A program made the translations under genes and the position numbers. Source: Distichodus sexfasciatus (Eukaryota > Chordata > Actinopteri > Characiformes > Distichodontidae). From it: a stretch of 64,000 bases of DNA. Shown here one piece after another: positions 50,501-53,559 of this stretch (position 1 is its first letter; every line of letters starts with the position of its first letter). The notes under the pieces are model-generated. The model saw nothing but the letters and a program-made list of their open reading frames with translations. It made no database searches and was not told where the DNA came from. Where the stretch lies: the NCBI GenBank assembly GCA_032718565.1, contig JAVGVS010000024.1, positions 2,660,063 through 2,724,062 of the forward strand, in the 5' to 3' direction.

Positions 50501-53500
50501 AGCATGCGGCACTCGTGTTTCACACAGACGCTTATTAATGACGCACAATATTTTCAGTGGCGCGATCAAAACGAGAATAGATCCCTCTGTATGTGAACGT
50601 ATTTGAGAGATATTCCGTGCACAAAAACAGAAGTAAATGCGCAAAAACGCATAAATGACATTCTTTGTGATGTAAACACGCACGCTGTGTAAGCGCCATT
50701 ACTCGCTAAAACGCTCCGTTTCCGTCAAAACGTCCCCTTTATTATGGAAAAACGCATATTTTAGCTGATAAATAACCACATCAACCAGCGTGCTACTCAC
50801 GATACAGCCATTTATTAAGATTTTCCCATTGATTTTTTTTCATAGTTCGTTCCGGAACACGCTAAACCCTTTATTGTGACGCGGCTCTGAGGCGTGCACG
50901 GGGGATTGTGGGAAATGCAGTTCTCTTCCAGAAAGGCCAAAAACAACTCATTGGCCAAATTGGTTCAAAATGACCCTTGAACTTCATTTCGTTTCTTCAT
51001 TTTCAATTGAATACAACAACATAAAGCGTATATGACTAACTTCTACTCACACTACAATAAGCCTAATAACAAATGTGTTGTCATTTTTGTTTAAAAGAAA
51101 AATCAGATTACTCGATTAATCGATAATCGATAGATTACGCAATTACAGAAATAATCTTTTGTTGCAGCCCTATTCTGAATGTAATCATATTTTGATATTG
51201 ATTCTTAGAATCCTGATATAATCCTAAATTTAAACCCGATCATAATTATAATGCAAAACCTAAGCATAGTCATGATACAATCCTAAATTGAAACTTTAAT
51301 CTCACCCTACTATAATTCTAATCCCAATTTAATCCTGAACATAAGCACCGTATTGTCACTCTGATAATAATATAATCCAGAATTTAAACATGACATAATC
51401 TCACCTATAAACATGTTAGAACCCAGATCCTAATCCTGGATTTGACGCTTACGTAGTTTAAACCACCATATAACCCCAGCCCTAAAGTTAACCCCAGTCT
51501 AGTTCTAACTCAAAACTTGGATGCACGACGTCCTGTCCTTTTAAATCTTGATGACTCCAGTTGAAATGGATTCAGTCGTGTCAGGACAGCTACTTGTGTG
51601 ATGAGTCACAAAAACCTGTCTAAATATATTTAATGAATATTAGTGGAACGTTCTTGAGTCTTAAGGGATTTGTCTACGTAGAGCTCGCACTGCCTTTTCC
51701 TGCTGACGTGCTCGGTGCTCGGTCTATAAGCAGGGTGCTGGAACGTTGGGGATGAACTTATCATGAGGCCTGCACTGGGGATTAAAAGTCAGGGGTCGGG
51801 ATTGACTTCAGAGGTGGGTTAAGCTCCACTCACACCTTAGACCGAGTGGTCAGGTTCAGGCAGTGGTTCATGTTTATATGACTAATGGTTGAAGATTGGT
51901 CAAGACCCTGCTGACCGGGTGTGTTTGTAATTTGAGATCGAACCTTGCTTTAATTTGGGCAGAGCAGAGCTGGGCAGTGTGAGCTTTAAGAGCAACAGCA
52001 GCTCAGTGGCTAGTTGGTTTATTTCAGCCTGTCCGTAGGCAGCACTGAGCCATTAATCCAAAATCAATCACTTTCACGACCTCTAATCGAGCTAATCTTG
52101 CATTTATTGATTATTTCTGTAATTGTTGAAATTCTGTAATTTTCACAATGTGTTCATGTGCTGTCCCTGATTGTCATGTCATGTGACATCGCCCAGTCGG
52201 TGACTAAATCTGTGCGTGTTTATTTCTTAAAAGCCTTCTAGCTTTAATAGTTGAGCATAGCTACAGTACAAAAAATGTAGTCAGAGAGCTATAAGGGAAA
52301 AATTATCAGGGAAAAATGTTCAGTTTATCATGATCCTGATGATCGTGGCGTGTTATGATGCCTTCCGTAGTAGGGTTGTAAATGACAAGTTTTCAACAAG
52401 TCACCATGCGATAATGTTAATAATGCTGATATACAAAGTTAGCAACGATACGATTTCCATGGAGACAGTCAATATCACAGGATGATCGCAACACAACCGC
52501 TTCCATTGACATCATATATCACCCTCCACGGCAAAACCAGTCGCTTGTCGCAACGGAGGTTTCCGAGAAAACGACGTTTATGTTGCGTGGGGTAAAATTG
52601 TGGATTTTTTGTTTTTAGTGTTTTGAAACAGTGGAAGGTCTATACTGTACTGTTGTGAATAAATTTGGCTGAAAAACTTACCCTTTCCATCCTAAAAACG
52701 TGACTTTCTTGAGGTGAGGAATTCAATTCCAGCAGAATGTTCAAAGTTTCTGTTTTGACCGCTCTACTTCAATATTTACGCTAAATCCACTGGTTGACTA
52801 GCGTGAAGATATTTCTCCGGAATCCATCTCCGTCTCCCGAGTTCAGTTAACCTAACGCAGGTAGGCTATCCGTGTGGCTGTGAATGCAGCGTAGGCTACC
52901 GTAAATGCAAACGTAGCCGCGACCGCACCAAGCGTCTGTGAGTGCTACGGCGATAGTCAACTTCAAAGGCAGATTTCTCTGTTTCTCACTTGGCGTGACA
53001 GGAGAAACCCGACTCCTTTGAATGTTGATATCTCAGTCATATGTCGTCACATTCATTCCATATAGGTATCGTTTTGAAGCTTGATTTATGCCCTTTCATG
53101 AAAACATAACTCAATTTTGAAAATTTGCGACAAGCGACTGGTTTTGCCATGGAGGGTCACATATCACAAATAGCAGATCAAATATCATTCTACATTTTCA
53201 TTCCCACGCTATGGACCAGGGCAGCGTTGCTCGGTGAGAGACGTTACAGTATGTACCATACCTGATTGATGTTTTAATCTTGGATCAGTACTCAGAGCTC
53301 GATGACGACTGAATCCGTGTGTCCTCCTCCGCAGCTGATGATGTACGTGCAGAAGGTCCTCTCCAACCGCAAGGTGCGAGAGCAGCAGCTGGCCATGGCA
53401 AGGCAGGGACTGCTGATGAACCAGCTCGCCATGCAGAACAGCATCGGTGGGGGTCTGAGTCAGATTGACCTGCTCGGTCTGTACCAGCAGCTGGGTGCCA

Positions 53501-53559
53501 TGCAGGGCCTCCCGACTCCCCAGATGGGCAAGAACCCGGGGCCCTCCGGGGGTCTGTAG
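874..53559 (+). CDS. atrx: atrx, SNF2-family chromatin remodeler (5'-partial, 26 coding segments)
   Basis: ATRX is a nuclear ATP-dependent DNA translocase. With DAXX it deposits histone H3.3 at heterochromatin, telomeres and G-rich tandem repeats. Segments run 874-3298, 5531-5679, 5840-6007, 6505-6628, 8156-8255, 8369-8551, 10524-10665, 10798-10907, 12655-12801, 13106-13283, 14815-14952, 21068-21243, 21604-21721, 26220-26350, 28477-28571, 28664-28809, 29022-29172, 29281-29381, 32587-32695, 34059-34236, 34487-34678, 43119-43268, 49102-49221, 49539-49634, 50060-50188 and 53335-53559. All introns are GT-AG, and phases chain without a break from 5531 to the stop (1,184 codons). GLGKT, DEGH, LTGTPLQNN and VYRFGQ motifs are present. 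The identity rests on residue-level agreement with vertebrate ATRX, including linker and C-terminal blocks absent from other SNF2 proteins. Exons upstream of the PHD part lie left of the window. The first segment is frame-disrupted; all others look intact. Confidence 0.97.
1600..2165 (+). repeat. atrx: degenerate coding tandem repeat in the atrx linker
   Basis: About six imperfect copies of a roughly 75-105 bp unit follow one another. Each has the core order: GACGACATGGAAA-like, then GGCG(C/T)AGCGTC, then CTGAAAAAGTCGGCG, then AAAGC(C/A)AAGGCGG and GTGAATAGAGGTTG. In one frame this reads like V-N-R-E-V-D-D-D-M-E then P-L-K-K-S-A-E-S-K-A-K. The frame changes between copies through small indels, so it is not translated as one repeat in the given sequence. 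It fits the Lys/Asp/Glu/Ser-rich disordered linker between ADD and the ATPase. Confidence 0.6.
3492..5268. mobile_element. DNA transposon relic with long terminal inverted repeats
   Basis: CCTGTAT at 3492-3498 mirrors ATACAGG at 5262-5268. GGCGTCACATCAAT at 3511-3524 mirrors ATTGATGTGACGCC at 5248-5261. The inverted similarity extends roughly 170-200 bases inward, including GTGCGCGGTTGTGATAAT on the left and ATTATCACAACCGCGCAC on the right. No transposase is seen. A second element lies inside it. Confidence 0.7.
3941..4995. mobile_element. hAT-like non-autonomous element nested in the 3492-5268 element
   Basis: Starts aagctggcgatatgaac and ends gttttatcgcccagcac. The ends are inverted versions of the CTGGGCGATA terminus that recurs in the window. 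No open frame of note. Confidence 0.5.
5492..5514 (+). repeat. CT microsatellite
   Basis: A run of CT dinucleotides directly upstream of the atrx acceptor at 5530, where it also acts as part of the polypyrimidine tract. Confidence 0.9.
5531..5679 (+). CDS. atrx: atrx exon, acidic linker
   Basis: Begins after ctttttaaag. The first A completes an Arg codon split with the 3298 donor, then reads IAKKMLLAQIKANYSSED followed by a Ser/Asp/Glu/Lys-rich tail. This is the conserved KKMLLEEIKAN block of vertebrate ATRX. Donor is gtcagg. A CT microsatellite sits in the preceding polypyrimidine region. Confidence 0.93.
5840..6007 (+). CDS. atrx: atrx exon, charged linker
   Basis: Acceptor ttgcag, donor gtcagt, 56 codons. 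Contains the RRHSLLRKKLSLSEGES block, which corresponds to RHRLLRHKLTVSDGES of human ATRX, then a Lys/Arg-rich end. Phase 1 on both sides. Confidence 0.94.
6302..6394. mobile_element. hAT-like element end
   Basis: Ends gatattatcgtgcgtccctag, reverse of the TAGGGA(C/T)GCACGAT terminus. Related to 784-837. The flanking bases 6060-6300 look like the body of the same element, sharing 'ggcacaagcgctaccttttc' with other copies. Confidence 0.45.
6505..6628 (+). CDS. atrx: atrx exon, Ser/Asp/Glu-rich linker
   Basis: Acceptor ggtgcag, donor gtaaga. Reads VDSDDSADSDFKHSASEA and ends in NKRRTR, matching the SEDSDFQESG...RTRSAKK section of mammalian ATRX. Predicted disordered. Confidence 0.93.
6644..7999. 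mobile_element. hAT-like element with TAGGGCCCTATGA ends
   Basis: Terminal inverted repeat TAGGGCCCTATGA at the left and tcatagggcccta at the right. It is flanked by the direct repeat GCTTTA. It is interrupted by another element at 7294-7938. A second, uninterrupted copy lies at 29456-30170. Confidence 0.7.
7294..7938 (-). mobile_element. MITE with GTGACC/GGTCAC ends and 4-bp duplication (copy 1)
   Basis: Inserted into the 6644-7999 element with flanking ATTT (7290-7293 and 7939-7942). The ends read gtgaccttccacaaaaccagtcgcttgtcgcaa and, inverted, ttgcgacaagcgactggttttgccgtggagggtcac. Same family as 52518-53160 and 45651-46138, in opposite orientation. Confidence 0.75.
8156..8255 (+). CDS. 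atrx: atrx exon, basic linker
   Basis: Acceptor ctcgtag, donor gtgagc. Completes Arg then reads SSKKAEKDERSYQKEKKKK, followed by RRRIKVQDSSSSDK. This is the very conserved YKQKKKRRRIKVQ block of ATRX. Confidence 0.95.
8369..8551 (+). CDS. atrx: atrx exon, KGRKKIRKILKDDKLR block
   Basis: Acceptor tctgtag, 61 codons in phase 0. A short acidic/Gly stretch is followed by KGRKKIRKILKDDKLR and NALKEEEERRKRIAER, nearly identical to human ATRX just before the ATPase. The human Glu-repeat tract is much shorter here. The donor gtggga is weak. Confidence 0.95.
8552..9204. other. atrx intron start, no recognised feature
   Basis: Intronic sequence with mixed composition. I see no coding segment or clear repeat. 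Confidence 0.4.
9205..9809. mobile_element. hAT-like element with GGCTACGTTCACAC ends
   Basis: GGCTACGTTCACACGGCCATG on the left mirrors GCAGTGTGAACGTAGCC on the right, with further inverted matches (aaatccgatctg and cagatctgat). No clear target duplication and no transposase. Confidence 0.6.
9989..10234. repeat. 246-bp hairpin MITE
   Basis: Two arms of about 100 bases are near-perfect inverted copies. The left arm starts gtgacccgatctgctgtaat and the right arm ends ggcagatcgggtcac. The centre has only about 35 unpaired bases. The right arm matches the end of the element at 19668-20222. Confidence 0.85.
10524..10665 (+). CDS. atrx: atrx exon, start of SNF2 ATPase domain
   Basis: Acceptor gttttag, then TIVVQESSQVTCPITTKLV and DEDEETKEPMVQVHRNL, ending KLKPHQVDG. 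The KPHQ..G motif marks the Q-motif-like start of the SNF2 N-lobe. Donor gtgagc, phase 1. Confidence 0.95.
10798..10907 (+). CDS. atrx: atrx exon, ATPase motif I (Walker A)
   Basis: Reads VQFIWDCCCESVKKTEKS then GSGCILAHCMGLGKTLQ. The Walker A element GLGKT is at 10887-10901, with the Lys that contacts ATP phosphate. Acceptor ctgtag, donor gtaaaa. Confidence 0.97.
10908..12183. other. atrx intron, mostly unassigned
   Basis: The stretch 11040-11390 contains 'gcgaaggttccactgaagtt' and related words in reverse orientation to the element at 24475-24972, so it is probably a decayed copy. The rest shows nothing recognisable. Confidence 0.35.
12184..12300 (-). mobile_element. tRNA-derived SINE fragment
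   Basis: On the minus strand it reads GGTGTTGGTGGCCTAGTGGTAGGACACTCGCC, then GTGGGTTCGAATCC. These are A-box-like and B-box-like RNA polymerase III promoter elements. The same family recurs at 43995-44117. Confidence 0.7.
12655..12801 (+). CDS. atrx: atrx exon, motif Ia
   Basis: 49 codons in phase 0. VVTFLHTMLLCEKLNF, then STALVVCPLNTVLNW (motif Ia region), then NEFEKWQEGLEDDE. Acceptor tcctgcag, donor gtagag. Confidence 0.96.
13106..13283 (+). CDS. atrx: atrx exon, N-lobe
   Basis: Reads VMELATVKRPQERAYALQRW, then GGVMIIGYEMYRNL and a Lys-rich helix. Matches the SELATVKRPQERSY section of human ATRX. Acceptor gtcag, donor gtgccg. Confidence 0.96.
13354..14149. mobile_element. hAT-like element with TAGGCCCCGTACACACG ends
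   Basis: TAGGCCCCGTACACACGTAG on the left mirrors CTACACGTGTACGGGGCCTTA on the right. A GC-rich stretch near 13510-13760 (ggcctcgttcacacggacg) may be another nested insert. No target duplication is clear. Confidence 0.55.
14815..14952 (+). CDS. atrx: atrx exon, motifs II and III (DEGH, TGTPLQNN)
   Basis: The Walker B DEGH box is at 14835-14846, followed by HILKNESSAVSKAMNSI and then VVLTGTPLQNNLTE (motif III). Acceptor gttgcag, donor gtgagt. The following intron carries the large tandem array. Confidence 0.97.
14953..15564. other. atrx intron, no recognised gene
   Basis: Contains a short AGAAC repeat at about 15039-15056 and GC-rich unique sequence. Nothing coding. Confidence 0.4.
15565..18408. 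repeat. 2.85-kb tandem array ending in a 35-bp satellite
   Basis: Built from short ACTACAT-type blocks. From about 15565 to 16260 the mix is CTACATCTACAC with ACATAACTAC. From 16260 to 16750 it is a transition with TATAC and GTAC blocks. From about 16755 onward the 35-bp unit ATACACTACATGTACACTAC plus ACTACATAACTACAT repeats almost without change, some 45-50 copies. Units lacking ATAACTAC (27 bp, with TATACGC) occur at 16875, 17567, 17699 and 18356. It lies in an atrx intron. Confidence 0.97.
18406..18482 (+). mobile_element. Tc1/mariner-like fragment
   Basis: cagatcagccataacattatgaccactgacaggtgaa resembles a terminal portion widespread in fish Tc1-like elements, from memory of the family. 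Only a short piece remains, directly abutting the satellite. Confidence 0.4.
18720..19470. mobile_element. decayed hAT-like element body
   Basis: The 19165-19465 part matches 57848-58172 (ctctcatgtggaacgccatcat; ttccacctgcactaa; ctctgca). The 18890-19090 part shares words with 50690-50830 and 55560-55690 (cccctttatta, gataaataacca). A family relationship is clear, ends are not. Confidence 0.5.
19551..20821. mobile_element. hAT element with CAGGGGTCGGCAACC ends and 8-bp duplication
   Basis: Left end CAGGGGTCGGCAACC, right end GGTTGCCGACCCCTG. Flanked by identical GTATAGAC at 19543-19550 and 20822-20829, the 8-bp duplication typical of hAT transposons. 1271 bp with no transposase, so non-autonomous. 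Another element is nested at 19668-20222. Confidence 0.9.
19668..20222. mobile_element. MITE nested in the hAT element, 4-bp ATAT duplication
   Basis: Starts gtgacctgatctgg and ends cagcagatcgggtcac. Flanked by ATAT at 19664-19667 and 20223-20226. The last 80 bases match the right arm of the hairpin at 9989-10234. Confidence 0.7.
21068..21243 (+). CDS. atrx: atrx exon, N-lobe end
   Basis: Completes a Tyr codon, then HCMVNFIKENLLGSLKEFR, NGQCADSTLVDVRVMKKRAH and ILYEMLAGCVQ. Only a few substitutions from human ATRX. Acceptor catcag, donor gtaagc. A TG microsatellite begins 26 bp after the exon. Confidence 0.96.
21270..21292 (+). repeat. TG microsatellite
   Basis: A run of about 11 TG units 26 bp after an atrx exon. 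Confidence 0.9.
21604..21721 (+). CDS. atrx: atrx exon, inter-lobe linker
   Basis: RRDYTALTKFLPPKHEYVL, then VRMTPVQCKLYRYYLEHF. Acceptor ttcgcag after a long T-rich tract, donor gtgaag, ends phase 1. Confidence 0.96.
21790..22075. mobile_element. SINE-like fragment with 3' tail
   Basis: 'ccccaagttgctctgaggagcctg' and 'tcactctggataagagtgtc' are the tail of common fish SINE/LINE2-type elements. Other tails are at 26535-26590 and 33640-33680 (reverse). A weak feature with no clear promoter. Confidence 0.5.
22080..22680. other. low-repeat, GC-mixed intron stretch
   Basis: Unique-looking sequence with no match to other parts of the window, for example agagctttgggagaattttccagc. No coding potential seen. 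It could be conserved non-coding DNA; this is an inference from the lack of repeats only. Confidence 0.3.
22936..23101 (-). mobile_element. tRNA-derived SINE (CATTGTGAACACAGCAC family)
   Basis: Shares 'ttgtgaacacagcac', 'gtgaaagagcagtggg' and 'ggacggtacctta...cctcagtggtacc' with copies at 25772, 40113, 42880 and 45395. The tRNA-like head is on the minus strand. Confidence 0.65.
23400..23700 (+). mobile_element. tRNA-derived SINE (same family, plus orientation)
   Basis: Reads ccgggcagcgtaacggttagggcgttcgcc, then aatcggaaggtcgcaggccaaatccc (A-box and B-box-like), then 'gaggtactcgtcagcaaggtac' and 'cccactgctcctt'. Preceded by 'ccccgccttgcatccgcggtctcaggatgggcc', which recurs at 32115-32150. Confidence 0.65.
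24475..24972. mobile_element. hAT-like element with TAGGGCTGTGCGATA end
   Basis: Left end tagggctgtgcgatacgac, right end gtcatattgcacagacct. The AT-rich 'atatatcacaatatatcac' and 'cagtggaactttcacgaac' segments recur at 55060-55110. No transposase. Confidence 0.6.
25772..25982 (-). mobile_element. tRNA-derived SINE copy
   Basis: 'tcgtgaacacagcacactgtgcacc', 'gtgaaggagcagtggg', 'ggggacggtaccttgctcatgag', then minus-strand tRNA-like head (gggcttgaactacc...gtcgactccctaaccgttacg). Confidence 0.65.
26220..26350 (+). CDS. atrx: atrx exon, inter-lobe region
   Basis: GVGSASEGGRGRAGTKLFQD, then FQMLSRIWTHPWCLQLDY and ISKENK. Ends immediately before a gtaaaa donor that continues into a poly-A run. Confidence 0.96.
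26351..26880. other. atrx intron start with SINE/L2-like tail
   Basis: A poly-A run follows the donor. 'cagcatttagcagacgctcttatccagggtgacgta' at 26550-26585 is the common fish SINE/L2 tail in reverse. Nothing else recognised. Confidence 0.5.
26880..28375 (+). repeat. G/T-rich minisatellite (GGTTGCTAAGGTG type)
   Basis: About 1.5 kb of diverged repeats built from GGTTGCTAGGTGG, TTGCTAAGGTG, TATCTAAGTGG and TTACTAGGTTATT blocks, with larger 50-150 bp units visible. The plus (sense) strand is G-rich. It ends about 100 bp before the atrx exon at 28477. Confidence 0.93.
28477..28571 (+). CDS. atrx: atrx exon, acidic insertion
   Basis: GYFDEDSMEEFIASETEESS followed by MSLTSEDEKPK, matching human GYFDEDSMDEFIASDSDETS. 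The acceptor ttaaag lies about 100 bp after the G/T-rich minisatellite ends. Donor gtcagc. Confidence 0.95.
28664..28809 (+). CDS. atrx: atrx exon, Lys-rich insertion
   Basis: Completes Arg, then KKKRGKGKDKDQSSDKSDS, then DDVEVIKEWNTSSRGG. This corresponds to the GKKGKKDSSSSGSGSDNDVEVIK stretch in mammals. The 3' end (NPEGRNRAEPVEE) is poorly conserved. Donor gtaggc. Confidence 0.94.
28876..28945. mobile_element. short hAT-like end fragment
   Basis: 'ggttatcagccccgttaactag...aaccaatatcggccgacctctag' resembles 40038-40110. It sits in the short intron between atrx exons 28664-28809 and 29022-29172. Confidence 0.45.
29022..29172 (+). CDS. atrx: atrx exon, helicase C-lobe start
   Basis: After a Ser/Pro-rich start come SPSPDWYKEFVTDADAE, then LEHSGKMVLLFEILRMAEE. 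Acceptor gtacag, donor gtaagt, ends two bases into a Val codon. Confidence 0.96.
29281..29381 (+). CDS. atrx: atrx exon, motif IV region
   Basis: Val completed, then LVFSQSLISLDLIEDFLEL (motif IV) and a charged end DEDKQSPYK. Acceptor cttcag, donor gtaggc. Confidence 0.96.
29456..30170. mobile_element. hAT-like element, uninterrupted second copy of 6644-7999
   Basis: Begins TAGGGCCCTATGAAATCC and ends attgggccgta, flanked by CTTCAT. The interior matches the first copy base for base over long stretches and lacks the 645-bp insert, so it serves as the empty site. Confidence 0.75.
30171..31673. other. atrx intron, unassigned with microsatellites
   Basis: Holds poly-A and poly-T runs, an AC repeat at about 30897-30916 and AT-rich sequence. 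No gene signal seen. Confidence 0.4.
31674..32092. mobile_element. hAT MITE with TAGAGGTCGAC ends and perfect 8-bp duplication
   Basis: Left end TAGAGGTCGACAGATATGGG, right end ATATATCGGTCGACCTCTA. Flanked by identical GTTGGTAC at 31666-31673 and 32093-32100. 419 bp with no coding capacity. Confidence 0.92.
32101..32200 (+). mobile_element. SINE tail fragment
   Basis: 'gttggaccccgccttgcgcccgtagtcccagaataggctccggtccc' matches 23410-23460 (ttggtccccgccttgcatccgcggtctcaggatgggcc). The hAT MITE lies directly before it. Confidence 0.5.
32587..32695 (+). CDS. atrx: atrx exon, motif IVa/V approach
   Basis: GDGKWFRNIDYYRLDGSTNA, then LTRKKWAEDFNDTSNV. YYRLDGST is the conserved SNF2 motif. Acceptor caaag, donor gtaagc. 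Confidence 0.96.
32696..34058. other. atrx intron with repeat fragments
   Basis: 33100-33170 resembles a SINE tail. 33171 starts TAGGGATGCACGATA, a hAT-like terminus related to 784-837. 33640-33680 is a reversed SINE/L2 tail. 33780-34020 shows nothing recognised. Confidence 0.45.
34059..34236 (+). CDS. atrx: atrx exon, motifs V and VI
   Basis: GRLFLISTRAGSLGINLV (motif V), VIIFDASWNPSYDIQSI, and RVYRFGQ (motif VI with arginine fingers, 34180-34200), then YRFLAQ. Mammalian FGQTKPVYVYR reads FGQLKTVFVYR here. Acceptor ccacag, donor gtgagg. Confidence 0.97.
34487..34678 (+). CDS. atrx: atrx exon, post-helicase brace
   Basis: 64 codons in phase 0. GTMEEKIYDRQVTKQSLSFR, then RHFTMNELTELYTFEPDQ, then KKNKRATPMLPK. 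Acceptor tgatag, donor gtgagt. It is followed by the largest intron (8.4 kb). Confidence 0.96.
34679..35828. other. start of the 8.4-kb atrx intron, unassigned
   Basis: Unique-looking sequence without a coding segment or clear repeat. Confidence 0.35.
35829..36473. mobile_element. hAT-like element ending CGCCCAGCCCTA
   Basis: Starts tatgggtgggcgacatattgaatatactcgatg and ends ttgggccatttcgcccagcccta. A start nearly identical to 55380-55420 is seen (gggcgggtgatgtatcgaatatactcgatg). Confidence 0.6.
36474..39790. other. long low-repeat intron stretch, candidate regulatory DNA
   Basis: About 3.3 kb with no match to the repeat families seen elsewhere, except C-rich and A-rich runs near 38070-38100. 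Blocks such as 37085-37250 and 37480-37640 are GC-balanced and complex. No exon with ATRX or other recognisable protein similarity. Regulatory function is inferred only from the absence of repeats in a repeat-rich locus. Confidence 0.3.
39800..40112. mobile_element. hAT-like repeat fragment
   Basis: Contains 'gggccgattatcggtatcgg' and ends 'aaccaatatcggtcgtcctctg', like the 28876-28945 fragment. Confidence 0.4.
40113..40312 (-). mobile_element. tRNA-derived SINE copy
   Basis: 'cattgtgagcacagcacagcacacggtg', 'gcatttgacccatc', 'agctcactggtacctttacc', then a minus-strand tRNA-like head. Confidence 0.6.
40366..40510 (+). repeat. direct duplication, copy A
   Basis: From ggaatcccagcgttctcttgc to ggacgtcagatgcc. 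It matches 41058-41225 over the tgctctcccgg, ccgtcatt, ccaccatc and caaccggatctgtgaccc blocks. Confidence 0.8.
41058..41225 (+). repeat. direct duplication, copy B
   Basis: From aggaatcccggcgttctcttgc to ttcagatacggcc. Similar to copy A, about 700 bp upstream. The C-rich centre differs in length between the copies. Confidence 0.8.
41230..42750. other. atrx intron, unassigned
   Basis: Mixed unique sequence with C/T-rich runs near 41390-41410. A short hAT-like start (ggccgggcgatatgacc) is near 41596. No exon seen. Confidence 0.35.
42770..42830 (-). mobile_element. tRNA-like SINE head fragment
   Basis: 'ggaggtgggattcgaacccacaaccccttggagcgtcttaacc' is a B-box/A-box-like head on the minus strand, like 12184-12300. 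Confidence 0.5.
42880..43090 (+). mobile_element. tRNA-derived SINE ending next to an atrx acceptor
   Basis: Plus-oriented: tgatctgaaggttgccggttcgaattccgg, then 'ggtaccactcaggtacttacgagc', 'cccactgctccttcacgg', 'gggtcaaaagcggagctcac'. It ends within about 30 bases of the splice acceptor at 43118. Confidence 0.65.
43119..43268 (+). CDS. atrx: atrx exon, C-terminal HEHDSLLDHKEEE block
   Basis: 50 codons. DPVLAELLHSYKDQIV, then HEHDSLLDHKEEE and RKAAWAEYEAEKK, all hallmark ATRX sequence. The acceptor cctcag lies about 30 bp from the end of a SINE. Donor gtaaag. Confidence 0.96.
43995..44117 (-). mobile_element. tRNA-derived SINE fragment
   Basis: 'aagggtcttgctcagggacccaatgttgg...ggtcggatttgaacccacaacctcttgg...ccactagaccaccaacacc'. 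Near-identical to 12184-12300. Confidence 0.7.
44118..45394. other. atrx intron, AT-rich, unassigned
   Basis: AT-rich stretches and no coding signal. Confidence 0.4.
45395..45625 (-). mobile_element. tRNA-derived SINE, most complete copy
   Basis: 'gtcattgtgaacacaccacagcacagcacacagtgcacc', 'gcatttgacccatccgtgaaggagcagtgg', 'acggtaccttgctcatgagtacctcagtgg', then minus-strand B-box GGTTCGAATCC and A-box-like head. Confidence 0.75.
45651..46138 (+). mobile_element. MITE with GGGTCAC end, 5'-truncated copy 3
   Basis: Nearly identical to 52670-53160 but lacks the left end, and has a short deletion in the right terminal repeat (gactggttggagggtcac instead of gactggttttgccatggagggtcac). Confidence 0.75.
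46139..47423. other. atrx intron, mostly unassigned
   Basis: 46260-47040 is unique-looking and fairly GC-rich. 47047-47105 starts 'aggggtgggtgatatgacctcaaaattag', a hAT-like end. No exon seen. Confidence 0.35.
47424..48013. mobile_element. Tc1/mariner-type MITE with TA duplication
   Basis: Left CAGTACTGTGCAAAAGTTTTAGGCAGGTGTG and right CACACCTGCCTCAAACTTTTGCACAGTTCTG are inverted repeats. Both are flanked by TA (47422-47423, 48014-48015). The interior arms also pair over long stretches. 590 bp with no transposase. Confidence 0.85.
48014..49101. other. atrx intron with hAT-like end
   Basis: AT-rich to 48500. 48518 starts TAGGGATGCACAATAT and continues to about 48730 with words shared with 6120-6140 (gcaggcagagttgagcacgt). 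Otherwise nothing. Confidence 0.4.
49102..49221 (+). CDS. atrx: atrx exon, C-terminal tail
   Basis: 40 codons. GLSMRSNQPLYQQMGG, then NYFPFNVAALASMTNQQLE, which parallels YIPFNLGALSAMSNQQLE of human ATRX. Acceptor tggcag, donor gtcagt. Confidence 0.94.
49539..49634 (+). CDS. atrx: atrx exon, C-terminal tail
   Basis: 32 codons. ELINQGRQKVVEATNALK, then PLEDIISQV. Close to LINQGREKVVEATNSV and PLEDIISAV of human ATRX. Acceptor ctacag, donor gtgagt. Confidence 0.95.
50060..50188 (+). CDS. atrx: atrx exon, C-terminal helix
   Basis: 43 codons. WQESPSLSEAQVHSIALARQ, then a Lys/Gln-rich helix ending VGKQQT. Parallels NLSEAQVQALALSRQ in mammals. Acceptor tggcag, donor gtacag leading into a CT repeat. 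Confidence 0.94.
50290..51520. repeat. degenerate 'aatcctaa' repeat interrupted by a hAT element
   Basis: Loose TAATCCTAAAC / CATAATCC / AACCCAG words recur at 50300-50390 and 51180-51500, on both sides of the inserted element. Too diverged to fix a unit length. Confidence 0.5.
50395..51172. mobile_element. hAT element with TAGAGCTG / GCAGCCCTA ends and 8-bp duplication
   Basis: Left end tagagctgaaactattattcg, right end ataatcttttgttgcagcccta. Flanked by TTCTGAAC (50387-50394) and TTCTGAAT (51173-51180), an 8-bp duplication with one mismatch. 778 bp with no transposase. Confidence 0.85.
51521..52517. other. atrx intron, unassigned
   Basis: No coding signal. 52370-52500 has AT-rich, hAT-like words (gcgataatgttaataatg). 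Confidence 0.35.
52518..53160 (+). mobile_element. MITE with GTGACCCTCCA-type ends, 4-bp ATAT duplication (copy 2)
   Basis: Left end atcaccctccacggcaaaaccagtcgcttgtcgcaa, right end ttgcgacaagcgactggttttgccatggagggtcac. Flanked by ATAT at 52514-52517 and 53161-53164. 643 bp, full length, about 170 bp before the last atrx exon. Confidence 0.85.
53335..53559 (+). CDS. atrx: atrx terminal coding exon with stop codon
   Basis: 74 codons plus TAG at 53557-53559. LMMYVQKVLSNRKVREQQL, then a Gln/Met/Gly-rich tail ending in KNPGPSGGL, like KNPGPSQGKSM of human ATRX. The mammalian poly-Gln stretch is missing, so the tail is shorter. Acceptor ccgcag. Confidence 0.95.
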   Translation: MMMYVQKVLSNRKVREQQLAMARQGLLMNQLAMQNSIGGGLSQIDLLGLYQQLGAMQGLPTPQMGKNPGPSGGL

